Positions 25,245 through 35,182 are shown, numbered from the stretch's first letter. The stretch is 64,000 nucleotides of DNA from [Bacillus] selenitireducens MLS10 (GCF_000093085.1 NC_014219.1:3526384-3590383); one strand, 5' to 3'. Notes: generated from the letters alone by a model not told the origin. Numbers and translations: made by a program.

Positions 25245-26072
25245 TCAGGCGTTGGCCCGTTTGAAACTGATCGTCGCGAAGAACACAAGGACCGCGGCAA
25301 AGGCTGCGATGAAGAGAATCTCCTCAAAGATCGTCACCTGCCGGCCGAAGACTTCTATATTCAATCCCATCGCCTCAATGACGACAGGAGAAAGCTCTGA
25401 CGTGTCGATCATCAGCTTCTTCATGACATCAACCCCGTATGTGACGGGATTGATCTTCACGATGACGTCCATCCACGCCGGCATGTTGCTCACCGGAAAG
25501 AGGGCGCCGGACAGAAAGATCATCGGCATGACGAGGATCTGCACCGTCATCTGAAAGCCCTGCGTGGATCGGATGATACTCGCAAACAGCAGGCCCAGTC
25601 CCGACAGGGCCGCCCCGAAGAGGAACATAAACGGGATGACCTGCAGGAGGTTCATGATTCCGTATGACAGACCGAGAAACGGAATGAGCAAGAACAGAAT
25701 GATGCCCTGAATCGTGGCGACCGTTGCCGCACCAAGCATCTTGCCGATCGCGATACTCACCCGCGAAATCGGAGACACAAGAATCTCTTTCATATAGCCT
25801 TTATCCTTGTCCTCAATCACCGACATCGCAGAGAAGACCGACGTCATCAGGAGCGTCATCGCCACAATCCCCGGGAAGACGAACTCCACGTAGTTGAAGC
25901 TGGCTGTTCCGTCCGGCATATTGCCCATCATCATCGTCTCCATCGTGCCGCTCATCCCGCCGCCGAAGATCAGTAAAAACAGAATCGGCATCGTAAAGGA
26001 GCCAAACAGACGGGCCTTATCCCGGAAAAACTTCATCAGATCGCGCTGCCAGATCGCAATAATCCCTTCCAT
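25245..26072 (-). CDS. ABC-2 type exporter permease
   Basis: A 275-residue membrane subunit with six helices, of the DrrB/NodJ (ABC-2) class. The cytosolic N-terminus WQRDLMKFFRDKARLFG and the conserved VIEDKDKGYMKEILVSPISR coupling segment (about 85-105) are typical; an NPVTYGVD motif lies near residue 213. It works with the adjacent ATPase to export a drug, lipid or other hydrophobic compound. The substrate is unknown. It begins 2 nt after the ATPase stop and ends just before the des promoter region. Confidence 0.88.
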   Translation of the reverse strand: MEGIIAIWQRDLMKFFRDKARLFGSFTMPILFLLIFGGGMSGTMETMMMGNMPDGTASFNYVEFVFPGIVAMTLLMTSVFSAMSVIEDKDKGYMKEILVSPISRVSIAIGKMLGAATVATIQGIILFLLIPFLGLSYGIMNLLQVIPFMFLFGAALSGLGLLFASIIRSTQGFQMTVQILVMPMIFLSGALFPVSNMPAWMDVIVKINPVTYGVDVMKKLMIDTSELSPVVIEAMGLNIEVFGRQVTIFEEILFIAAFAAVLVFFATISFKRANA

Positions 26073-26074
26073 AA

Positions 26075-27019
26075 TCAGCTCTCCTCTCCTGATGCCGCTT
26101 CACTGATTTTGCGGCCGGTAAAAGCCAAAAACACATCGTTCAGCGTCGGTTTCCGGATGTTGAGACGTGTTACCGGCGGCGTCAGTGTCTTGATGAAGTC
26201 CGAAATAAACGCATCGCTGTTGGCGACCTTCAGATGAATGACGTCCCCCTCGACAGTGACTTCCGCACCTTCAACATGCGCATCGATTTCGTCCATCGCA
26301 AGGGCGTTATCCGTCGTGGACAGTTCAATGATGTCACCGCCAAGCTGATTCTTAAGGGCGGTCGGCGTATCGATGGCGATAATCTCGCCCTGATCCATAA
26401 TCGCAACCCGGTCACTGATCTCCGCTTCGTCCAGGTAATGGGTCGTCAAAAACATCGTTATGCCCTCTTTTTCTTTGAGCTTCAGAATATATTCCCACAG
26501 ATGTGCCCGCGTCTGCGGATCGAGCCCCACCGTCGGTTCATCGAGAAAGAGCACTTTCGGATAATGCAGAAGCCCTCTGGCGATTTCCAATCGGCGCTTC
26601 ATACCGCCGGAATATGTTTCCGCACGCTTGTTCTGAACATCGATCAGGTCGACGATCTCAAGCACTTCCTGAATCCGTCCGTGGCGCTTTTCTTTTGGCA
26701 CCCGGTAAAAGCGGCAGTGAAGCATCAGGTTTTCATACCCCGTCAGCTTCTGATCCAGGGTGTTTTCCTGAAAGATAATGCCGATACTCGCCCGGACGCT
26801 GTCTTTTTCTTTTTTCACGTTGAAACCGTTAATCTCAATCGATCCCGAAGTCGGTTTCAGCATCGTACAGATCATGTTGATTGTTGTACTTTTCCCCGCC
26901 CCGTTCGGACCGAGAAAACCGAAGATCTCTCCTTCTTCAACGTCGAAGCTGATCTGTTTCACGGCTTCCTTGTCTTTATACTGTTTCGTCAGTTCTTTGA
27001 CGGATATGATTGACGTCAT
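26075..27019 (-). CDS. ABC-2 exporter ATP-binding protein (DrrA type)
   Basis: ABC ATPase of 314 residues with Walker A GPNGAGKST (about 38-46), signature YSGGMKRRLEIARGL, Walker B VLFLDEPTVGLD and H-loop TTHYLDEA. The C-terminal domain of about 90 residues is characteristic of DrrA-like daunorubicin-resistance ATPases. It is the first gene of a two-gene operon, with a 187-nt spacer to the next gene upstream. Confidence 0.9.
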   Translation of the reverse strand: MTSIISVKELTKQYKDKEAVKQISFDVEEGEIFGFLGPNGAGKSTTINMICTMLKPTSGSIEINGFNVKKEKDSVRASIGIIFQENTLDQKLTGYENLMLHCRFYRVPKEKRHGRIQEVLEIVDLIDVQNKRAETYSGGMKRRLEIARGLLHYPKVLFLDEPTVGLDPQTRAHLWEYILKLKEKEGITMFLTTHYLDEAEISDRVAIMDQGEIIAIDTPTALKNQLGGDIIELSTTDNALAMDEIDAHVEGAEVTVEGDVIHLKVANSDAFISDFIKTLTPPVTRLNIRKPTLNDVFLAFTGRKISEAASGEES

Positions 27020-27205
27020 AACAGGTGTCCTCCATGTAATGAATGGTTGTGTATGTCTATTATGGCGGCACCGTCAGTCAATGTCCAAGAGAACGACAGC
27101 AAGCCTCAGCGAAACGTGCCTTCGGCTCCGTTACAGAGCTTTTCGGTACGGTTCGGAATGAGGCCGAGTCGGGTATGTTCAGCTGGCTGCACCATGATTG
27201 CCTTG

Positions 27206-29053
27206 TCAGGACCTGGACGTTTTGACTGTGTTTTTCCCGCTTCTTTTCGCCTGATACAGAGCCGCATCCGCCTGTTCAAGCAGTTTCTCCGGAGAATGCA
27301 GATCGCGGGCTTGAAGAACTGCTACGCCTGCACTGACTGTTAACCGGTTTTGAACATCCGACTGTTCGTGGGGAATCGCTGCTTCTTCCACCCTTTTCCG
27401 AATCTGTTCTGCGAGTGCATAAGTCTCGGCTTCTGAAGCCTCTTTTACCAACACCGCAAATTCTTCACCGCCGTACCGGTAGACCTCTGCCGAATCTTCT
27501 TCTTTGATCACCTGTTTAAAAAGCGTCGCAACTTCTTTCAGACAGTCGTCTCCCTGCAGATGACCGTAAAAATCATTATAATTTTTGTAGTTATCAATAT
27601 CGAGCATGACCAACCCGAGTTTCCCATTTTCGTCCATTGTCTCTTTAACCACGGTGATCAGATCTTCATCAAACATCCGCCGGTTAGGCAGGCCCGTCAG
27701 GCCGTCCAGCTCGGATAAGGTCTTCAGATGCTTCATCGTATCATTCAGTTCTTCCGTTCTTCTTGCCACTTCATCCTCGAGATGCTCCTGCCATTTTTGC
27801 TGTTCTTCTGAGAGCTGTTCAATCTCTTCGTATGCGGAGAATGTCCGCATGGAGATGATCGCCACCTGTCCGAAAATCATAAACAGCAAGCCGACCGGAG
27901 CCATATCAACAGAATCAACAAGACGCAAATGGTGAAGCATGTCATTCACCACAGTGACGGCAAATACCCCAAACAGCGCAAGGGTCATACCCGCACCCTG
28001 TTTTCTGTCGAGAGCTGCTTTGATGATGATCATAAATCCATAGAGAAAGAGAGCCCCGGTATACATCTGATAATAAGGCAGGCTCTCGGAGAAGACCGAA
28101 ACCGGCGTCAGAATAACAAACAGCGCAAATAAACCGCTGATTCCGGCGAGCGTATAGGTCACTCGGCCACTCCCGTAGACCTTATACATATGATAGAGAA
28201 ACAGAAGAAAAATTCCACCTCCGGCATAAAACGAAACATATTCCAGGTGAATCCCGAGCTCCCAGCTGAAATGAGGAAAAAGTTGATACAGCATCCTCTC
28301 CCCGGTCAAAGACACACGTACCGCAATCATTACACAGAACAGGCTAAAATACAGATTGGCCCGATCCTTCCTTCTTAACAAAAAGATGATAAAATGATGA
28401 ACCGCAGCTAACATCAGTGCACCAATCATCATGATTTCTATATACAGCGATGCCTGTTGGACCGTTCGGACATCTTCATAGAGGCCGAATTCGATCGCGT
28501 TGTGCGGTCCCCCTTCCCGGTGATGGAAATTGGACACCTGAATAACCATTTCAAGAGTGGTACTCTTCGCTGTATACTGAATCATCGCAGGAGCGATCCA
28601 TGGGACTTCTTCTGCTTCGCTGCCAACATTTCCCTGCTTATGTATCAGATCACCGTTGATCCAGAGCACATAGCTGGCTGTAATATCCGGTATGTATAAG
28701 CCGAGACTCTTTCCGACTGCCTCCTCAGGAATTCGAATCTCCTTGAAATACGTTGCGTATCCTTTGCTGCTGTAGTTACCCGTATCCGTCCAATAGCCCC
28801 ATGTGTCGAGGTGTTCCGCATGGCCGATTCTTTCTTTTACCTCTTCCGGCATTAGCAGTTCTTCCCAAAAAAACAGCCAGTCATCCTGCAAGGCGTGGAC
28901 AGTGTTCCCTTCAAAATCAAGCTTCTCTTCCGTGTTATTGGAGTAATCGCCCGCCATCATCGTACCAGGACCGGAAAACATCAAAACAGACAGCACAATA
29001 AGAAAGGCCGCCAATCTAACCGTGATGAAACGGCAGCGTCTTGACTGTACCAT
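27206..29053 (-). CDS. 7TMR-DISM receptor diguanylate cyclase
   Basis: A 615-residue membrane receptor. Signal-like helix (about 10-33), then an extracellular jelly-roll sensory domain (7TMR-DISMED2-like, about 50-205, with NDWLFFWEEL-type opening and SKGYATYFKEI). Seven membrane helices follow (about 205-400), then a coiled coil (about 405-450) and a GGDEF domain with intact GGEEF. The GGDEF start SELDGLTGLPNRRMF is canonical. The extracellular domain class often binds carbohydrates or other small ligands, so this is probably a ligand-gated c-di-GMP synthase. The start ATG 29053 follows AAGGGGGGGAG. It is a single-gene unit. Confidence 0.88.
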   Translation of the reverse strand: MVQSRRCRFITVRLAAFLIVLSVLMFSGPGTMMAGDYSNNTEEKLDFEGNTVHALQDDWLFFWEELLMPEEVKERIGHAEHLDTWGYWTDTGNYSSKGYATYFKEIRIPEEAVGKSLGLYIPDITASYVLWINGDLIHKQGNVGSEAEEVPWIAPAMIQYTAKSTTLEMVIQVSNFHHREGGPHNAIEFGLYEDVRTVQQASLYIEIMMIGALMLAAVHHFIIFLLRRKDRANLYFSLFCVMIAVRVSLTGERMLYQLFPHFSWELGIHLEYVSFYAGGGIFLLFLYHMYKVYGSGRVTYTLAGISGLFALFVILTPVSVFSESLPYYQMYTGALFLYGFMIIIKAALDRKQGAGMTLALFGVFAVTVVNDMLHHLRLVDSVDMAPVGLLFMIFGQVAIISMRTFSAYEEIEQLSEEQQKWQEHLEDEVARRTEELNDTMKHLKTLSELDGLTGLPNRRMFDEDLITVVKETMDENGKLGLVMLDIDNYKNYNDFYGHLQGDDCLKEVATLFKQVIKEEDSAEVYRYGGEEFAVLVKEASEAETYALAEQIRKRVEEAAIPHEQSDVQNRLTVSAGVAVLQARDLHSPEKLLEQADAALYQAKRSGKNTVKTSRS

Positions 29054-29178
29054 TGTGCTCCCCCCCTTTCCGAACTACGACTTTTGACCATATTGTACCA
29101 TTGAACCTACATAAAAACAGGACTATTATTGAATTTCACGGTAATGACACAAACAAATTAGCGTCCTGTTTTCGTAAT

Positions 29179-29212
29179 AAGGAACCGTATGCACGGCAGC
29201 ATACGGTTCCTT
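29179..29212 (-). terminator. Terminator of mqo
   Basis: Perfect 14-bp arms AAGGAACCGTATGC and GCATACGGTTCCTT around a 6-nt loop, 12 nt after the mqo stop. The T-tract on the minus strand is short. Confidence 0.8.
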
Positions 29213-29224
29213 GAGTTGATTCAT

Positions 29225-30742
29225 TTACGATTGTACTTCTGTGCGGACCGGTTCCTCATGCTCCGTCAAGCCAAGACTTTCTTCAGTCTCCCTGAATATC
29301 TCATCAAACAGTTCAGGGTGATCGGAGAGTTTGAGTCCGTAAGAGGGAACCATCTCACGAATCTTCTCTTCCCATTCCGGCAGCCGTTCCGGGAAGCACT
29401 GTTCAAGGACCTGCAGCATCACATGCACCGTCGTCGATGCCCCGGGTGATGCCCCGAGGAGAGCGGCGACAGAACCGTCCTCTGAGGTGATGACCTCTGT
29501 GCCGAACCGCAGGGTCCCCTTGCCTTCTTCCTCGGTATCCTTGATGACCTGAACCCGCTGCCCGGCGGTGACGAGCTTCCAGTCTTCCGATTTCGCATGT
29601 GGGATAAAGGCCTGCAGCTCCTTCATCCGCTGCTTTTTCGTCAACAGCACCTGTTCAATCAGATACTTCGTCAATGGCATTTCCTTTGCCCCTGCCGCAA
29701 GCATCGTAAAGAGGTTATCCTGCCTGATTGATGTCAGGAGATCGAGATTCGATCCCTCTTTCAGAAACTTCGGCGAAAATCCGGCGAATGGACCAAAGAG
29801 GAGAGCCTTCTTTCCGTCGATATACCTCGTATCGAGGTGCGGCACGGACATCGGCGGTGCGCCGACTTTTGCCTTCCCGTACACTTTGGCATGATGTTGC
29901 TCGATGACCCCCCGGTTTGTGCAGACCATAAACTGGCCGCTTACAGGGAAACCGCCGATCTGTTTCGATTCTGGAATACCGGTTTTCTGAAGGAGGTGCA
30001 GACTCCCTCCCCCGGCACCGATAAACACAAACCGCGCCCGGTACGTCTCCTGATGACGGGTAGCCAAATTCCGGACATTGACGTTCCATGTCCCGTCCGG
30101 ATTCTGATAGAGGTCGTCCACGCTGTGATTGTAATGAACAGACGTGCCGTCCTCTTGAAGATTCGTCATCATCCGTCTCGTCAGTTCCCCGAAGTTAATA
30201 TCCGTCCCATAATCAATCTTCGTCGCGGCGACGGGCTCACCCGGCTCCCTGCCTTTCATCATGAGCGGAAACCAACTTTTCAGTTCGTCATGATCCGTGG
30301 AAAATGCCATCTCCTTAAACAGTGGATGAAACAGCATCGCCTCATAGCGATTCCGTAAATAATCCACACCGTCCTGGCCCTGCACAAAACTGATGTGCGG
30401 AATCCGTCTGATGAAGCGCTCCGGAGCGGTAAGCCGTCCCTGTCTCACCAGATACGACCAGAACTGCCGCGACAGCTGAAACTGCTCATTGACGTTTACT
30501 GCCTTCCCCGTCTCCACACTGCCATCCCCGCGCTCCGGGGTATAGTTCAACTCACACAGGGCCGAATGACCCGTGCCTGCATTGTTCCATTCGTTCGAGC
30601 TTTCTTTTGCCGCACCATCGAGTTTTTCGAAGACCTGAATCTCCCACTCCGGTTGTAACTCACGGATCATCGTTCCAAGGGTCGCACTCATGACGCCTGC
30701 ACCAATCAACACAACATCTGTCTTCTTTTGGTTTGCTGTCAT
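29225..30742 (-). CDS. mqo: Malate:quinone oxidoreductase
   Basis: FAD-dependent peripheral membrane enzyme (about 505 residues) that oxidises malate to oxaloacetate and passes electrons to the quinone pool, bypassing NAD-linked malate dehydrogenase. It has the dinucleotide-binding [14 protein letters not shown] at the N-terminus, the family block [20 protein letters not shown] (about 51-70) and a C-terminal [19 protein letters not shown] 30742 is 8 nt from AGGA; an ATG at 30751 is in frame but overlaps the ribosome site. Monocistronic, with a strong hairpin downstream. It sits apart from other TCA genes. Confidence 0.95.
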   Translation of the reverse strand: MTANQKKTDVVLIGAGVMSATLGTMIRELQPEWEIQVFEKLDGAAKESSNEWNNAGTGHSALCELNYTPERGDGSVETGKAVNVNEQFQLSRQFWSYLVRQGRLTAPERFIRRIPHISFVQGQDGVDYLRNRYEAMLFHPLFKEMAFSTDHDELKSWFPLMMKGREPGEPVAATKIDYGTDINFGELTRRMMTNLQEDGTSVHYNHSVDDLYQNPDGTWNVNVRNLATRHQETYRARFVFIGAGGGSLHLLQKTGIPESKQIGGFPVSGQFMVCTNRGVIEQHHAKVYGKAKVGAPPMSVPHLDTRYIDGKKALLFGPFAGFSPKFLKEGSNLDLLTSIRQDNLFTMLAAGAKEMPLTKYLIEQVLLTKKQRMKELQAFIPHAKSEDWKLVTAGQRVQVIKDTEEEGKGTLRFGTEVITSEDGSVAALLGASPGASTTVHVMLQVLEQCFPERLPEWEEKIREMVPSYGLKLSDHPELFDEIFRETEESLGLTEHEEPVRTEVQS

Positions 30743-30986
30743 CTCAATCATCCTATTCTCTGCGTATTCGTCACTTCTCGATGCTCACTGTTTCACTATT
30801 CTGAAAATGAGGAATAATAAGGCATTGGATACTATGCTCACTGAATCATTTGCTCTATTGTACCACCATTCACATAAAAATAAAACGTTTTCACCTGTGT
30901 GTATAGTGTTAATTTACCCTGGTGTTTATTTATGATAATGTAAATAGAAAGATGACTTTATTCATAAAAAGAAAGGTGGAAACCGA

Positions 30987-31537
30987 ATGAATGAGCCTAA
31001 CAGCCGTACCATTGTCCATCCGGAACCGGGGAAGAAATCACGTTTTTAAAAACAAGTGAGGAAACCGAAGGCAGTTATGAGTACATCGAAGTCTTTTTAC
31101 CTCCCGGAGGCGAAGGCCCGCCCCTTCATTACCAAGGCAAATTTGAGGAGACTTTCAGAACCCTGGAGGGAAAGCTGCAAATCAACCTGAAAGAAGATAA
31201 AAAAATCCTTCTCCCGGCTGATGATGAACTGACCATCCCAAAAGAGACCTATCATCAGTTTGTCAACGGATCTTCCGAAGAACCGGTCCGCTTTACCGTG
31301 ACACTCACTCCGGCCCATCACTTCGAGACATCGATGCGGATCATCTATGGCCTGATTGCAGACGGACAGGTCAATCCAGACGGTACTTTCAAAAATCCGC
31401 TTCACATGGCTGTTGCCCTCGACATGCAGGATACCCGCATCCTTGGCATGGAAGGCCTGGAACCGCTGGCAAAAGAAGCGTACGACAAAAAAATCGATCA
31501 GGACCTGATCGATACGTACATCACGAAAAACCGCTGA
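30987..31537 (+). pseudogene. Cupin-domain protein with a single-base frameshift
   Basis: From ATG 30987 the frame reads MNEPNSRTIVHPEPGKKSRF and stops. If one G is added to the GGGG run near 31023-31034, the reading continues PGEEITFLKTSEETEGSYEYI and stays open to the TGA at 31535-31537, giving a protein of about 183 residues. The downstream part has the cupin metal-site pattern (PLHYQGKFEETFRTLEG, then TYHQFVNGS). An AGAAAGGTGG ribosome site precedes the ATG. So either a recent inactivating mutation or a sequencing error in a homopolymer. The downstream frame is well conserved in coding character, arguing that the damage is new. Function unknown; cupins of this size bind small molecules or act as dioxygenases/isomerases. 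Confidence 0.8.
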
Positions 31538-31542
31538 TTCAT

Positions 31543-32409
31543 TTAACTGCCCGTTTTACTTAAAAGCGTCACCGTCACCAGAATGATCCCCATACCGATC
31601 AGTTCAAGCACGGAGAGGGACTGGCCGATTACCGCCGCTCCAAATGCAGACGCCGTTACCGGTTCGACCATCGCCACCATCGAGGCGGTGGTCGGTGCCG
31701 TATAGCGAATCCCGTAAAGATACAGGATAAAGGACAGCCCGGCACCCAAGACACCAATCAGAATGAACAACAGGGCATCCTCCGTATACCAGACACGAAC
31801 GGCTTCCCCGTGATCAATCAGGAAAAAGACGATCACACTGAACGAGAAGAACGCCAACGTCAGTGCAGTCTGGGGTCGGCCGGTGAGAACTGCATTCTTA
31901 AAGCCGAAGATAAAGACCGCATAAGATAATCCGGCACCAAGACCCGCCAAAAGACCAAAGACAGACACGGACATCGCATCCGGACTCCAGGATCCTGTAA
32001 GCAGCACGATCCCCAAAAGCACAAGCCCGATGCAGACCCCTTTCAGCCAGGTTGCCCGCTCATAGCCTGCCATTACAGAGATAAGCAGCACCATCGCAGG
32101 TGCCGTATACATAAGCGTCGCCGCGACCGCAATGGCTGCCGCTTCAATGCTGAGGTAATAGAGGGTGAAATTCCCCGCGACACCGATGCCCGCAAGGACA
32201 GACCAGAAGAAAAAGCGGGAATCGCGGTTCTTGTTATACCTGAACTGAACCAAAAACCAGACAAAGAAAAACAGAAAGCCGGTCACCCCGCGATAAAACG
32301 AAATCAGGACAGGGTCCCAGCCCCGTTCCATCAAAATATCTGCGATGCCTCCGCTGAGTCCCCAAAACAATGCCGCCAGGATCACGTAAGAAACACCTGT
32401 TATTCGCAT
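31543..32409 (-). CDS. EamA/DMT-family transporter
   Basis: A 288-residue drug/metabolite transporter with ten hydrophobic helices in two EamA repeats (about 8-135 and 148-285). The first repeat opens with AALFWGLSGGIAD and the second ends APTTASMVAMVEPVTASAFG, both typical. The likely function is export of amino acids or metabolites; the substrate cannot be predicted. ATG 32409 is 6 nt from AGGAGG. It converges with the damaged cupin gene, the two stops only 5 nt apart. Confidence 0.88.
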   Translation of the reverse strand: MRITGVSYVILAALFWGLSGGIADILMERGWDPVLISFYRGVTGFLFFFVWFLVQFRYNKNRDSRFFFWSVLAGIGVAGNFTLYYLSIEAAAIAVAATLMYTAPAMVLLISVMAGYERATWLKGVCIGLVLLGIVLLTGSWSPDAMSVSVFGLLAGLGAGLSYAVFIFGFKNAVLTGRPQTALTLAFFSFSVIVFFLIDHGEAVRVWYTEDALLFILIGVLGAGLSFILYLYGIRYTAPTTASMVAMVEPVTASAFGAAVIGQSLSVLELIGMGIILVTVTLLSKTGS

Positions 32410-32571
32410 CATCCACCTCCTGTCATCATGCTCCGTTTTCCAAACTTACCAAACGCGCTGACTTTGTTCGATATCATTCTCCACAGGGCTCATTCCTTCA
32501 TGGTCCTTTTCTTTAAACGTATGATTTTCTCATAAGAAATAACAATTTAATGACAAAATTCATTATAAAAG

Positions 32572-32607
32572 AAACCCTTTGAACATGTGCTTTGCTCAAA
32601 GGGTTTT
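32572..32607 (-). terminator. Terminator of the epimerase gene
   Basis: On the minus strand, AAACCCTTTGA and TCAAAGGGTTT arms around a 13-nt loop, followed by CTTTTAT. It begins 20 nt after the stop codon at 32627. Confidence 0.75.
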
Positions 32608-32626
32608 GCGACAGGTTATCGGTCTT

Positions 32627-33475
32627 TTATTGAGTGACGTAGTCCCGCCACTTATGCTCCGGCTGCCAGTTTAAGAGCCGCTTTGCCTTGTCATTTTTGA
32701 GGAGCGCCTCATAGCCGGAGATGTCTGATTTAAATGTTGTGACATTAGGAAAGCACGTTTCCATCAGCGTTTTGCTTTCGATCGCCATACTCGTGTCATC
32801 TGCCCCGATATTCAGTGCCACCGATCCGAGGCCGTCTGTTTCCACAGCCAGGCGATACGCCGTTGCCGCGTCCCTGGTATCAATATAGCTCCAAAGAATC
32901 GGTTTGCGCTGTTCCGGATCGTGAATGAATCCCGGGAAGTTCGCATACATCTCCGGCGCGATCACATTGCCGAGACGGAAGGAGACAACCTGCATACCGG
33001 TGCGCTGATGGATCATATCCGCCGTCTTTTCATTCACGACTTTGGATAATCCGTAGCTGTCTTCCGGCCGCTGCGGATGCTCTTCATCCATCGGCACATA
33101 CAGCGGTTCAAGGCCCTGCTTCGAAAAACAGATCCCGTAAGACGATTCACTCGAAGAGATCACCGCTTTTTTAATGCCGAGATTTCCCGCTGCCTCGAGG
33201 ATATTGTACGTTGACATCACATTATTCTCAAACGTCACTTCATTCGGATGAGAATACGCGACGGGAATCGCCGCGATATGTACGACCGCATCTGCCCCTG
33301 CAAGCACCCCGTGCACCTGCCCCAAATCAGTAAGATCGGTAATTACCGTTTTACATAACGCTTCTTTCGGATGCTTCACATCCGCATTGACCACCTCGTA
33401 CCCGTGATCGAGAAATTCCTGAATCACGGCCGGGCCAAGCAACCCGCTGCCTCCTGTTACAACCACTTTTCCCAT
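32627..33475 (-). CDS. NAD-dependent epimerase/dehydratase family protein
   Basis: Extended short-chain dehydrogenase of 282 residues. Rossmann motif TGGSGLLG is at residues 7-14, a SSSESSYG strand carries the catalytic Ser, and the catalytic pair is YGLSK (Tyr-x3-Lys, about 141-145). It acts on a nucleotide-sugar or similar substrate, unidentified. The strand VFSFRLGNVIAPEMY and the DTRDAATAYRLA helix suit UDP-glucose 4-epimerase-like folds. Two adjacent ATGs (33478, 33475) follow AGGAGG; the second has better spacing. Single-gene unit with its own terminator. Confidence 0.85.
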   Translation of the reverse strand: MGKVVVTGGSGLLGPAVIQEFLDHGYEVVNADVKHPKEALCKTVITDLTDLGQVHGVLAGADAVVHIAAIPVAYSHPNEVTFENNVMSTYNILEAAGNLGIKKAVISSSESSYGICFSKQGLEPLYVPMDEEHPQRPEDSYGLSKVVNEKTADMIHQRTGMQVVSFRLGNVIAPEMYANFPGFIHDPEQRKPILWSYIDTRDAATAYRLAVETDGLGSVALNIGADDTSMAIESKTLMETCFPNVTTFKSDISGYEALLKNDKAKRLLNWQPEHKWRDYVTQ

Positions 33476-33573
33476 CATAACGCCTCCTGTTTAATCGGTA
33501 CTGCACTTTGTTCACCTGCTGAACTAAGCATAGGAGATTCGAGGACCTGATGCAACGGATCTGCCCGGGAATT

Positions 33574-33602
33574 TTGATTCTCAGCGTAAACTGCGGTATA
33601 TT
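33574..33602 (+). promoter_or_regulatory. Predicted sigma-A promoter of rluF
   Basis: -35 TTGATT (33574-33579), 17-bp spacer, -10 TATATT (33597-33602), about 35 nt of leader before ATG 33644. Confidence 0.55.
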
Positions 33603-33643
33603 CGAGTCACAGATTCGAAAACTGAACTTTAAATAAGGTTGTG

Positions 33644-34357
33644 ATGAACGTGCGAATCAATAAATATGTCAGTGAAACAGGCAAAACGTCAAGGAGAGGT
33701 GCCGATAAATTAATCCAGGAAGGCAAAGTCACGATCAACGGTAAACCGGCCCAGCTCGGGGATCAGGTCGAACCCGGCGACGATGTCATCGTGAACGGCG
33801 AGCCGGTGCACATCGTCAAAGAGAATGTGTATATTGCATTAAACAAACCCGTTGGAATCACGAGTACAACCGAACGAAAAGTCAAAGGGAACATCATTGA
33901 CCTCGTCAATCATCCCCTCCGCATCTTCCATATCGGACGGCTCGACAAAGACTCCGAAGGACTGATCCTCCTGACCAATGACGGGGATATTGTCAATGAG
34001 ATCCTCCGTGCGGAAAATAAACATGAAAAAGAATACATCGTCACCGTAAACAAACCGATCACCCCCGAGTTTCTCAAGCAGATGTCAGAAGGTGTGGATA
34101 TACTCGACACAACGACACTGCCCTGCAAGGTAAAAAAACTCTCAAAATACGAATTCAACATTACGTTAACCCAGGGGTTGAACCGCCAGATCCGAAGGAT
34201 GTGTGACGCACTCGGGTATGACGTTCAGCGGCTTCTGAGAACCCGGATTATGAATATCCATCTCGGGAAGCTCCCACCCGGCCAATGGCGGGACCTGTCA
34301 AAAAAAGAACGGACACAGTTATTTACAGATTTGAACTATGAACCGAGGAAGCAATGA
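33644..34357 (+). CDS. rluF: 23S rRNA pseudouridine synthase RluF-type
   Basis: Converts a uridine in 23S rRNA (U2604 in E. coli RluF) to pseudouridine. The 237-residue protein has an N-terminal S4 RNA-binding domain (about 2-60, with [20 protein letters not shown]) and a RsuA/RluB/E/F catalytic domain. The catalytic Asp is in [19 protein letters not shown] (about residues 97-115), and the [20 protein letters not shown] motif (about 170-190) is a family hallmark. ATG 33644 follows AAGGTTGTG. It is one of few rightward genes in this half and stands alone. Confidence 0.92.
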   Translation: MNVRINKYVSETGKTSRRGADKLIQEGKVTINGKPAQLGDQVEPGDDVIVNGEPVHIVKENVYIALNKPVGITSTTERKVKGNIIDLVNHPLRIFHIGRLDKDSEGLILLTNDGDIVNEILRAENKHEKEYIVTVNKPITPEFLKQMSEGVDILDTTTLPCKVKKLSKYEFNITLTQGLNRQIRRMCDALGYDVQRLLRTRIMNIHLGKLPPGQWRDLSKKERTQLFTDLNYEPRKQ

Positions 34358-34379
34358 GGATAGAGAACGAACAAAAATA

Positions 34380-34409
34380 AAGCGTCCTGCTCTTTTGAGC
34401 TGGACGCTT
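34380..34409. terminator. Bidirectional terminator between rluF and rlmH
   Basis: Arms AAGCGTCC and GGACGCTT with inner GCTC/GAGC pairing around TTTT. T-rich DNA follows on both strands (TTATTTTTG leftward, CCTTTCG rightward). Confidence 0.8.
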
Positions 34410-34426
34410 CCTTTCGTTGACCGCTA

Positions 34427-34906
34427 TTATTTGTGGTACGGTTCCCCTTTCTGTATTTTAAACGCCCTGTAGATCTGCTCGAGGAGAATCAGCTTCATCA
34501 GCTGGTGCGGAAAGGTCATTTTTGAAAAAGAGATCTTCTCGTCTGCCCGCTTCAATACGTCCTGACTGAGGCCGTTCGACCCGCCGATCACGAAAGCGAT
34601 CTGACTTTTCCCGTGCAGCACCAGGTGATCAAGCTCCGCTGCAAACGCCTCGGAGGTGCGCTGCTTTCCCTGTATATCCAGAACGAATACCGTCTGATCC
34701 GTCTTGATCTTCTGGAGGATTTTATTTCCCTCTTTTTCTTTGATCAGCTCGATGTCTTTCTCGCTCAAATGATCCGGGGCCTGTTCGTCATTGATTTCAA
34801 TCTGCTGCAGCTTACAGTAGCGTCCAAGCCGCTTTTCAAATTCCGCAATCCCCAGTTTTAAGTATTTATCTTTAATCTTTCCCACACTGATAACCGTGAT
34901 CTGCAT
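34427..34906 (-). CDS. rlmH: 23S rRNA (pseudouridine1915-N3)-methyltransferase RlmH
   Basis: SPOUT-class methyltransferase of exactly 159 residues, the standard family length, that methylates pseudouridine 1915 in helix 69 of 23S rRNA on assembled 70S ribosomes. Trefoil-knot SAM-binding motifs: [10 protein letters not shown] (about 102-111) and the C-terminal [31 protein letters not shown] 34906 with AAGGA 9 nt upstream gives the canonical [12 protein letters not shown] start. Equivalent to B. subtilis yydA. Directly upstream lies a dense DnaA-box cluster, as I recall is also the case in B. subtilis. Confidence 0.96.
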   Translation of the reverse strand: MQITVISVGKIKDKYLKLGIAEFEKRLGRYCKLQQIEINDEQAPDHLSEKDIELIKEKEGNKILQKIKTDQTVFVLDIQGKQRTSEAFAAELDHLVLHGKSQIAFVIGGSNGLSQDVLKRADEKISFSKMTFPHQLMKLILLEQIYRAFKIQKGEPYHK

Positions 34907-34974
34907 GATCATCATTCCTTTCGTTTCTCATCCACTCCCATTTTACCATAATTCGCAGTCGCACCCCTCTGCAT

Positions 34975-35170
34975 TGTGGATAACCCCCTTCTTCAACAGT
35001 TTATCCACAGAAGTTATCCACATATACACATAACAAAGCACGGGTTCCTCACTGAATAGCGCTTTTCTCTCTCCATGGATCTGTGGATATTCACAAAGGA
35101 AAGATAAGAGCACTCTTTCCCCTGTCAACAAAAATGTGGATAACCCCTGGTTACCCACAGGTTATCCACA
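34975..35170. promoter_or_regulatory. DnaA-box cluster upstream of rlmH
   Basis: Perfect DnaA boxes (TTATCCACA or its complement) at 34975-34983, 35001-35009, 35014-35022, 35135-35143 and 35162-35170, plus near-matches at 35082-35090 (TGTGGATAT) and 35151-35159 (TTACCCACA). That is seven in under 200 bp, and another perfect copy lies at 35408-35416. Mixed orientation and irregular spacing suggest a DnaA-titrating or DnaA-regulated locus rather than oriC, as neither dnaA nor dnaN is adjacent. Confidence 0.85.
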
Positions 35171-35182
35171 CTTTCATCCACG

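Noticed and set aside
27043-27225. Short rightward frames in the spacer between the ABC exporter and the GGDEF receptor
   Set aside because: No ribosome site, no recognisable domain, and overlap with the end of the GGDEF gene.
34975-35170. oriC itself
   Set aside because: DnaA boxes are dense, but dnaA, dnaN and a clear DnaA-trio/AT-rich unwinding element are absent; gene order places oriC just right of the window.
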